DNA from: Nymphaea colorata
Taxonomy: Eukaryota > Streptophyta > Magnoliopsida > Nymphaeales > Nymphaeaceae
NCBI RefSeq assembly: GCF_008831285.2
Contig: NC_045149.1
Span: 560,001 to 624,000 of the forward strand
DNA: 64,000 nucleotides
Direction: 5' to 3'
In this document: positions 38,801 to 49,600 of the stretch, piece after piece
How positions within the stretch are numbered: position 1 is the first letter of the stretch
Layout: each line of letters opens with the position of its first letter
The notes under the pieces: generated by a model
What the model saw: the letters and a program-made list of their open reading frames with translations, nothing else
What the model was told of the DNA's origin: nothing
Database searches by the model: none
Program-made: the position numbers and the translations under genes

Positions 38801-41800
38801 ACCTACTTCAGTAGAAGTCTACCGTGAAAAAGTACATACATTCAGGCTTTTGTTTTCCATAGCACCCCTGGAAGATGGTCCAACAAAAGGAAATTAGGGC
38901 AGTTTCTTTAAAACCGAAAGTACACAAAATTTTACAAGATGAAGAACAGCATCTAATCATCCAGAAAGCAGCCGCATACACAGGTGAAAAGAAATTTCAA
39001 TAACTTTAACCCTTCATCCATCAAATGCTCACAAATACTACCCTTGATCCATCAAATGCTGATGACTCCCAAGTGCTTAATTGGCCAGTGCATCCAGTCA
39101 TAATCATCAACATCGCTCTTGGCAATCACTAGGCAAGTTTTTCTAAGGAGATTTTCAAAATTTATATTTCTCAGAAAAATATTGGGAAAGTCAAACTTAA
39201 AAAACTATGTAAATAAGAGAAAATATGACATAATAGTCCTTGCAAAAATATAGAGAAACAAGTTTAAAAATTTTGGCAACATAAGGAAAAAGCAAAATAA
39301 AGAACTGACATGCTTAAAAATATGAACGAGACTTCCTGAAATGCTTGTAAAAATATTGAAAAATGTCCCAGGAAAATATCATGGTAGTCTCCTTTCTGGT
39401 GATACTGGCTTAAAACTAGCAATGCCATCAGGATATTTTCAAAATAATTGGAAATATTTATGACCATGTGTCAAGTGCAAACCCACAGATGTCACCAACA
39501 CATTGGACATATTGGCCTATAATTCTGCGTTTTATTTCTTTTGCATTCATTGAATATGTTTTTTCATTTTTAATACTTTTTACTTATTTCTTTTATTTTA
39601 TTTTCTAGATGCCTCTTTGTTACATAACCTTCTATCAAATTTTGCTATTTCTACTCTTGTCCTGTGATAAAATTTCCCAGAAATTCACTTTAAAGTCCAT
39701 ATTTTTTGTGATTTTTTTTTTTACATCACTGAACATACCTGAGATAGACATTTGTGAATACAGTCCAGCTTATATATCTTACTGTACCATGCAAATAAAT
39801 GATAACATCCCATTATGGACAACAAAAAATCTGCTTCAAGTTTGGACCTAGTCACAAATATCATTCATGGAAATTTCTGGAGAAGGACTCGTCAGAAATT
39901 TTCTCAAATTTTGATTCCTCCAGGAAATCTTAAGAAATCAATAAACAATAAATGAAAACTATAAAAACATTACAAGAATATGAGCTTTTGGTCAATTTTC
40001 TGACAAAAAGAACTGAGAAACATCCTAAAGAATTTTTAAAAATAACATATAAAATATGATCTTATCTTAGTCAAAAGGATTTTTAGGAAAATATGAATCT
40101 CTCATTATTGCAATCGAAATATTTATTTTTGAGATATCTTGAAAATTCATAATATTTTCCCAACACCAAATGTTTCCTTTTTGTGGTAAAGAAGCATGAT
40201 TTTTCAAAGTATTGCCAACATTTGTGATGATATTTCAAACACATGCGCAACCAAAAGCACCATACACAAACAGGTTCTGAAATCTGGATACTCACATGTT
40301 AAAATCTGGAACGGCCACAATATTGAAGAGGTCCAGGTCATACTCCAAACCAAAAACCTATTTGAAGAATAAACATAGCAAATACATTAATTCAATAGCA
40401 TTGATCCATTGGAATGAAACTTATGCACCACAGAGATGGGGCACTAACTTCCTCATCCCATTTCATGGCTGCCTTCAGAGCATACATTGCATGTGCAGTT
40501 TTTGGTACATCTTCTGCACGGGTCCAAATCCTAAGAGACACTTTGCGGTCACTACATGTGACAAAAGTATCATCTCTGCTTTCTAGTTGTCCAGCAACCA
40601 ACGCGAACAAGTAACTAGGTTTTTTGAAAGGATCCTCCCAAACAGCATAGTGTTTGCCACCCTAAAGCACCAGATATTTCAGGTCCAATATCTCTCAATT
40701 AAAAATCATAATGAAAAGACCATTATTCTGCCACAGGAGAATACTCACCTCAAGGTCTCCATGGTCTATCAAATTACCATTAGATAGTAAAACTGGATAT
40801 AAAGATTTATCAGCCTCAATCCAGCAAGTGTATTTTGCCATGATATCTGGACGGTCCTGTAAGTCATACAAGAGATTCTTTAAGATTCTAATCATTCATT
40901 TTCCAACTTCAGAAAGATCTACAATTTACAATTACTCCACATTCATCATCACCAGGGATATAACATCACCCACATAGACATGAAATTGTGCAGAAGAATA
41001 TACCACTGGCAGGCATTGAAAAAAACCTGGTAGAATGTAATCTTTCGGAAGCCCTCTGCTTCACATTGTGTACAGAAATTTCCAGAAGATTTGTATAATC
41101 CCTGCATTTAAATCCGTTGCTGTTAATAGTAAATAGACCAACTAATGATGTAAAACTTGGCACAACCAAAAAAAGCAAAGGATGCTTCACCTCCAAGGAA
41201 GTGTTATTTTGAGGATGTATCTCTGTCACAAATTCCAGAGAGAAAGTAGACTTTGGAGGTGAAATAACCGTTAGATGGCGTGAATCTAAGCAGTACTCGT
41301 CCTCCTGCAGCGATCAATCAAGCCATGAACTACTTAAAGCATGGTTTCAACTGAACTCAAGGGGGTCATTTATCAGCACTGTAGCATATTGTCTAGTTGT
41401 AAGAAGTTTTTTCTAATCTTCATCTGTTATAAACATGACAATTTTTCTCCTCATCTATTTACAGATTAAAGATGTTATTCACGTGTCCAGAAAGGAATTC
41501 AGATGGAAGCCTATATCACAAAAGCTGCTCACCATGTCAACAACAAAATATGGAAGAAAACCCTTTTCTCCAAAAGCACAGTACAAGATGGAATTAACAG
41601 AAAATTTTCTGATATTGTTTATAAGGTTAGCAGCCTACCAAAAAAATTGCAGGCCTATTTTGCTGAAACATCATAAGAAAACAAAAAGACCTTGGCATAT
41701 CATGACCATCATAGCATTAATTCTGTTGACTCAAAAGGATAAATGACACAATAAATGACACAAAAAAACAGGATACCTTCAACTCTTTGCCATCAATTTT

Positions 41801-44800
41801 GATGGATAACAGCTTAAGATCTTGGCCATCCAAAACCAACGGACAGGAGACACCTGCTTGTCACTCATTAAAAACCAACATGTGAATGCGCACTTCAAAT
41901 TGCAGTGGGGGAAAAAAAAAGTACATGGTTAGAAGTTAAATAACTAAACCCACATCTGAGATCACCATATATGCCTGCTTAACCATGCAAGCAACATTGA
42001 CAAAGAAACAAAAAATAACTACCCAACACCAAGTAAAATACCTTCAAGTCTGTGCAAAACGGATATTTTTGAGGTCACAATCGTCTTCTCCTCGCCTAAT
42101 GAAAACTTCAAATCAACCTAATATTTCATACAATATATACATATATCACATTATATGTTAAGAACAACATATAAATAGTTCAAACTGAACTCCAGCAAAA
42201 CTTTTAATATAGACAACAAGACAACAAAAAAGCAATATGTACAAATGCAACAAACTAATTTTGAGGTCACAATCTGAAATATGCATTGCTTGAAACCAAA
42301 ATATACAGAGAGGGCAGCACACCACTAAAGTGTGTAAGACTACATAAAGCTTCTGACTGAAAGTACATGCAGTAGAGATATAGTACCTCGATACAGGTAC
42401 TGGTGCAGCCATGCTGGTTGGGAGCAATTTCAAAGAACTTGAGTGCAGAGAAACAGGTACAATACAGTCACAAATAATGTCTTGGACTTTTAAACGCGAG
42501 GTTATTCTCGGGTATAATACGGCGAGCATGAAAAAAGCGGGAAGAAAAAGGAAAAAATATAGTAAATTTTTTAAAATTTTTAAAAAGATGAGGGAAAAAT
42601 AAAATAAAATAAGTGAGAAAACAATAACGCAAACATCACAAGATAAGTAGATTTGCAACAAATAAAAAATGAAAAAAAAAACTGTTTGGCATTAAAAAAA
42701 CTGAAAAAATGAAAAAGGTGAAAAAAACGTGTTAAAACGCATTAAAAACGTGTTTTTTTCGTTTTTAAAGTTTTTTCCAAAAAACGCATTTCTTTTAAGT
42801 TTTAAACGGCCATTTAATTTATCGCTTTTTTTTCGAAAAAAAACGCGTTTTTTGTGACTATTATAAATATAGGGAGAGTCGATCCATCCACGAAAATCAT
42901 GGCCAGATCAACTTCCAATATTTGGGACCATTCAATCTCTTTTAATCGGACGGTCCTAAACTGTTCATCCCTTCCCTTCTTTCTCTCTCTCTCTCTTTTT
43001 TATCCCCACCCCCACCCAACCCATTTCATCTCTCCTTTTTTTCACAATCAAACACCCTCACATTGATCTCAGGTATGCCCTGGCACCTCTCTCTCTTTAT
43101 CTCTATCTCTCTCATGGTTGCCCAATGCGGATTCCCCTTTCTGTGCTGGACATCCACCATGGCCAATGCCCAGAAGAAAGTGGCACCTACAATGGCCAAC
43201 ACCCACCAAAAAGTCACGTCAGCCATGGCCGACCCATTTTGTGCTGCCGAGTGCCGACCATGGCTGAAGTCCAGCATGGCAGACTCCTAGGCTCGACCAT
43301 GGCCGATGCATAGCAGAATGCTGATGTTTGTCATAAACATCTGGAGGCGGCAGCAGCAGTCCCCTTGCGCTGCATGTTAGCCACTGCAGCCCCCTTGCGC
43401 TGCATATTGGTAAACTCAGTTGACCAACTCTAGCACCCAAGTCAGCTCAGGTCAGATAAATGGGTCATGATTCAATGTTTGACCCCTATAAATTCGAGCT
43501 CTAAAGGAACCAGGTTTGGATCATTCCAATCATCGGACTGCTGAGTTGGATCGAGATACCCTGAGTTTGGTTTGATCCGATGCAATTATTGGCAATTCAT
43601 ACTGCATTGAAGACTCAGTTTTCCACTTAAAAGTGGTTAATTCACATACATATAAACCTGCACTGAAGGCTATGGCCCCTTTAAACTCAGATGGAAGCCA
43701 AGGTTTGATGGCCAGAAGTCTTACTTTCGGCCACCATGTCCAAGGTCATCGGTGCTGGAAATCTGCCATTCTACAAATCTGTTATGGGTCTCTCTGTCTC
43801 TCTCCCTCTCTCTCGTGCTTAAGCCTTCATGCATTAAGTTGTTCCCAGCAAATACCATTTGAGCACCATCTGATTTAAGTTTGAATCCAGTACTTATGCT
43901 TGACTAATTTCATGAGAGACATGCTCCATTTCACATGTTTGCCACTCTTTCTTTTATGGTTTTAACTGCAATCTTGTTAATTCATTTAGCTCTGATTCTA
44001 GGCAAAACTTCTTTCTTGTTGGATGTTATAATTGCTATTTATTTTGTAGTTGTGCAGCAGTAATTTGTATTCAATGCTCACAAACTATGGTTATTTGATT
44101 GTGTATACCTGATAATTACTTGTTCTTCTATAAATATGTTCAACTTCTTAATCAATTTGTAGTAAAAACTAAAAAGTATACTACGAAAATTTATGACCTG
44201 ACTTGGCCAAGTTACTCAGTCAGCTAGCTGTAGCCAAGTTACTCAGTCCGCTAGCTGACCTGGCAACTCAAAGGTCAGCCAATCTGAGTCCAATTCACAG
44301 TTCACCCACTATGGCAAGAATGAAATCAAACAACAGTTTTCAGATCATACCGTATCAAAGAAGTAATCAGGCTTCTTATAATCCTTCAAAAAGATCTCTT
44401 TGGGCCCCACCATCTTGGACTCTTCAGCTGGAACTGGAAGGGTTTGTGTTGCAGTGGAATAAGCTACAGTGCAATTTTTCCTCCTACCTTTTTGGGTACC
44501 CTGATACGACAAATGTATATACATATATAAATTTCTTTTAAGTCAACCAAGAAAAGCAAAGCAAAATTTAATGTACTTTACAGTGCAAGGGGAAAAGCTG
44601 GAAAGAGCATAGATGTGAACCAACAGCACACCCAATCATACCTGAAGGTTGACATTGCATATGCAAAGACTCTTAAACAGCTAAGTCACATGGTTCACCA
44701 AAACAATAGCCACACTCAGTCCAAACAACAGGGTGGAGGTGCAGCTGCTGCAACTAACATGTTTTCTTTTTGTAGGATCATCAATGGAGTGATAGTTTCT

Positions 44801-46580
44801 AATTGTTGATTTTGTTGTTTCTGGACAATATATTTACGCATGGCTGCACCCACACTCAAGATTTTGGAAATGAAATTCACAGTGTGACAGATGAGATGCA
44901 ACCTCCCACAAAGATATGAACCCTTATTCAATTCACTAACTTGGAAATAGTAGAATATCATTAATATCTTGACATTTTATTAAAATGATACAAAATGACC
45001 TCCTCCCCTCCCAAGACCCACACACATAAATCCCATTGTGTAGAAAATTTTACGATTCCATGCCTCGTATGCAAGTAATATTTTAAGGTATAGGCAAATC
45101 AGGCAATACAAGTGTGGTTTGATAGATTATGCAAAAGTGGGAAGCGGATCGACTTCATGAACCATAAAAGTTCCATCAACTCTTAGATGTTAATTTAAAT
45201 TTCCTGAGGATGACACCATCATTCTACTGCTTTAAGGCAGATAATAGGTCCAAAAGAAGATATAAAGACTGTCAAAACCAAGAGAGCAGTAGTAGACCCA
45301 GCCCTAATGCCCAGCGAAGAAGTAGATGACAGTATCAGACATATGTGGGAGGAAGTGGTGAACCAGTTGTGACGTCACTTTTTGCCTCAAAAGGTATTAG
45401 TATTCTCATTCCAATGCAACATGCCTGATGAGGACATGTTATCAGACCATAAAATGCCTATTTATCTATTTTTATCATTTGAATTTGGATGTCCACTTTT
45501 AGCAATAAGAAATGACTGTTTCTAGAAAATCAGGGCAACAGAAAAACAACACCAAGATATCCCTCTATTGTCTCATAGATAGCATATAACACCACAACAA
45601 AGAGAAAATAAGGGGAAAAAGGAAACCTCAATTTTGTAACTTTTCAAACGGTTGTCATGCAGCAACAGCTGTGTGGATTGTTGAAAACTGTTAGTTGCTA
45701 TTTAAAGGATACGGGAAACCTATGTAACACGGGTACTGCTCTGAAGGAGCAGTACCGGCACCGTACCGGTACGATATCGGTATGGGTACGGGTATGACCT
45801 CGTTTACGTCTCAGGTACGCCGTTGACTGTATCGGGTACGTTCAATGTACACGAGGATAAATCCGTCCACTTTTGGACTCGGTCAAAGTTGACCGAGTCC
45901 AAAAGCATCCATCACACGTTTTAAAAATCCATTTCTTTCCCTCTCTCATGCACAATACCTTCATCTCGCCTCTCCCCTCCCGCTCCTCTTGCCCTCTCGC
46001 CCCTCTCCTCTCTCTCACCCCTCGCCCTCTTGCCCTCACTCTTGCCCTCTTGCCATGTGCCCTCTCTCTCGCCCTGTGCACAGCAGAAGAAGACACCTCG
46101 TGAGGAAGAACACCAGGTCCATTTCATTCCCACCGCATGTATTTTCCTCGGTCTTTCCCCTTCTTTCTAGGCCTCTGTTTTTTATCATGGGGCTGCATTT
46201 CGTCTGACCGATCAGAGATATACTGTTGTTGGTATATATATCTATTATATCCATTATTGTCATGTTGTTTCTCTCTCTGCTCTCAACCGGCAATTTTTTC
46301 AGCAGTCGGCATCGGCTGATGGTGGCATTACTGGAGTCAAGGAGGAAATCCACACCATGAACAGTTGGAACAGCCATGGAACTTGGAAGTAGGCTACCAG
46401 TCCCTTGGAACTCCCAAAGGACAGATTTTTTTTTCTTGGAATTCTTGTCCCACCCAAGAGTTTCTAAAATGAAAGCTGATATATTTTGTATGTTAATTAC
46501 TTTCATGCTTTGTTTAGTAGTATCTATAAATTTTGGATCATGATTTAATGATTTATAAATATGCTATTTTGTTTGTAATT

Positions 46581-46632
<52 letters not shown>

Positions 46633-49600
46633 GTTGTACCCCCGCACCCAAGTTTTTGGAAAATAATCCATACCCGTACCCGTACCTATGTGACATAGCC
46701 GGAAACCTGGTTATATCTAAGTTTGGATGTCAATCTTAATTGAAAATGGGTTATGTGGATTGTTTGTTGGATGTCCAGCATTGACAAAACTCAGTTGTTA
46801 GACAAAATTAGTTTCTAACCCAGTCTTGGAAACTTGAGAGGGGAAAAGCCTTTCACCCTCTACGTAAGTCTTTTCAGGGGTAGAGAAGGGTCATGCTTTA
46901 CACCCCCTACCTGCATCTTCATGTGAGGGCCCATAATACATGACACCCTCCCCCCTCATTTCCCCTTGCCTTTGCCAGTTATGGTGGCAGAAAGGTTATT
47001 CTTTCTTCATCTGTTCTTGGCCAGCTGCTGGTCAGGATGATCCTGGACAGCTGATGTTAATCCATCTATACTTAAAGAAAGACATAATATAATAAAAAAG
47101 ACTAACAATACATAATAGTATACATATAAGTACATAACCATACTAACGTATACATATAACAGGTATCACAATACTACATATTATATAATAGGCTAACAGT
47201 ATATACATACAATAGGTTGATGCAATAATATATAACAGGTGAACAGACTGTACATAACAGTATATAGTTATAACATGTATTGCAATACATATAACAGGAA
47301 TAACAAATTGTGTTACAATACAATTTAACATAATAGTATATACATATAAGTTTATAACAGGTATAACAAATTAACAATACATATAACTATATGATATAAG
47401 TATGTAACATACCGTACTAATGTCTACATATAACAGGTATGAGGTATCCCAATACTATATAACAGACTTAGTGACTAACAGTATATACATATAACAGCAT
47501 AATCGACATAACAATACATAAAAATATGTAATCAGTACGATATAAAGGACCTAACAATATATACTCAATTAAGAAACTTTAATTGAAAGGAAATGTGACT
47601 TTTCACTTTCACATGGACTAAGTATGTTGGAGCCCAAGCCAGCCTAGGTGAGCTTAGGCCCCAGGCTAGGCACCAACACATATCCCATTGCGTAAGTGGT
47701 GGACTTAGGCGACAGGTGTGGACTCACGTTTAGTCACGCCTAGGCGAGGCCTTAACAACATAGAACAGGTGTGAGGTATCCCAATACTATATAATAGACT
47801 AAGTGACTGATAGTACATATATATAACAGCTATGTCACATAAGTACGGGTGCGGGTGCCGGTGCCGGTACGGGTACGGGTACGGGTACGAATCATTTTTC
47901 AAAAACTTGGGTACGGGGGTACGGCCGTACACACATATATAAATAAATAAATAAATATATACATATATATATATATATATCAAAAAAATTACAAACAAAA
48001 TAGCATATTCATAAATCATTAAATCATGATCTAAAATTTGTAGATACTACGAATTTCAAGACAAAAAATCTGTCCTTTGGGAATTCCAAGGGGCGAAAAG
48101 GCGAGGAATGAGAGGGGCAAGGGGGGAGAGGTGAGAGGATGAGAAAGGCAAGAGGGGTGAAAGAGGCGAGAAGGCAAGGGGCGAGAGGGGTGAGGGGGGT
48201 GAGACAAGAGGGCAAAGGCATCGTGCGAGAGAGAGGGAAAAAAATGGTTTTTTAAAACGTGCAATGGACGATTTTGGACTCGGTCAACTTTGACCGTACC
48301 CGACACGGTCAACGCCGCACCCATACCCGTACCAGTGTCGTACCGGTACGGTACTGGTACTGCTCCTTTGGAGCAGTACCCGTGTTACATAGTATAACAG
48401 TATATATATAACAACATAATCAACATAACATTGCATAAAAGTATGTAATCAATACGACAGAAAGTACATAACAATATATAGTATATAGACAATTAAGAAA
48501 CTTTAATTGAAATGCAATGTGACTTTTCACTTTCCCATGGAACAGGCGTGTTGGAGACTAGGCCAGCCTAGGCGAGCTTAAGTGCCAGCCTAGGCGTGCT
48601 TAAGTGCCAGCCTAGGCACCAACACATATCCCATCACCTAAGTGTTGGCGGGTGTGGACTCACGCTTAGTGCACACCTAGGTGAGGCCTTAACAACATAG
48701 TCTACATTTAACCATTCCACAGCTATAGACTGGACAAAATGTGGGCCCACTAAGGTTACCTGACATGGGCAATCTTAGCCAACTCATTTCCTGGACACCA
48801 TTCAAAAGGAAATGGGTATGCAAACTTTTCATTTTCGTTTTTTCTCTCTTTAACAGCAAACCATTGGTCAGCCAAAGGACCATAGTGCAAAGTTCCAAAC
48901 CAACTAATGGTGAATCAGGAAATTGGCTGTCCTTTATCGAACTCTAGATTATCGGATGACTTGATCAGTTTCCTACCATCCACCAGCCTGAGAATGCCAG
49001 TCCGATTCTAGCTGACAATTTTCCGGCAGGTAGGTGGCTGAAAATGGCTGGCATTTTGTTATTAAATTTTTCCTTTTTTTTTTTATCAAAGCCTAAATAT
49101 TTCACATCCAAACAAGAAAGAACTTGGGTTTTGACCAAGTCTTTGATTATAAGCAAAATTAACTATCTTATAACGAGGTTTTGGCCACCTACCATCTAAA
49201 CAGGACGTCAGGTTGGAATGCAGCAATAAACTTGATTTTCATATAGTGAACAGCTAGCTATTATACAATTCCAGTTGCAGCATGTAGTTTACTTTCTTAT
49301 TGTGGTCATCTTCTTCAAATGGAACTATGACAACAGATGAGCACACACTATAGTAACACATGCACTTTCAGAATTATCTATCCGCGATATGGAGTAAATT
49401 TTTCAGGTTAAGATAAATGATTAATGACTTAAGGACAACTTGAAACAAATTGGAAAAATATGCATATAATAGAAAATGATTTCCACAGACAACGTACTTA
49501 GAAACATTAGCTTTCTAAGCCAGATATTGAGTCCCTTTTCAAATTTTTAATCAACACTAGAAATACACACAAACCATAAAAACCTTTGGACCAGCTTCTT

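Noticed and set aside
41435-41746. 103-residue plus-strand frame in intron 6
   Set aside because: Resembles no family, AT-driven composition, antisense to the host gene, no supporting signals.
42158-42661. 167-residue minus-strand frame just upstream of exon 5
   Set aside because: It first looked like a 5' exon with a MAAPVPVSR start, but the conserved PKEIFLKDY exon at 44,500-44,351 joins exon 5 in phase, so this is intron sequence.
44461-44480. Alternative acceptor TAG near 44,477 for exon 4
   Set aside because: Its phase does not fit exon 3; the acceptor before 44,500 gives phase 0 and a continuous [10 protein letters not shown] presequence.
46533-46739. Cysteine/valine-repeat frame
   Set aside because: Created by the GT microsatellite in hAT element D.
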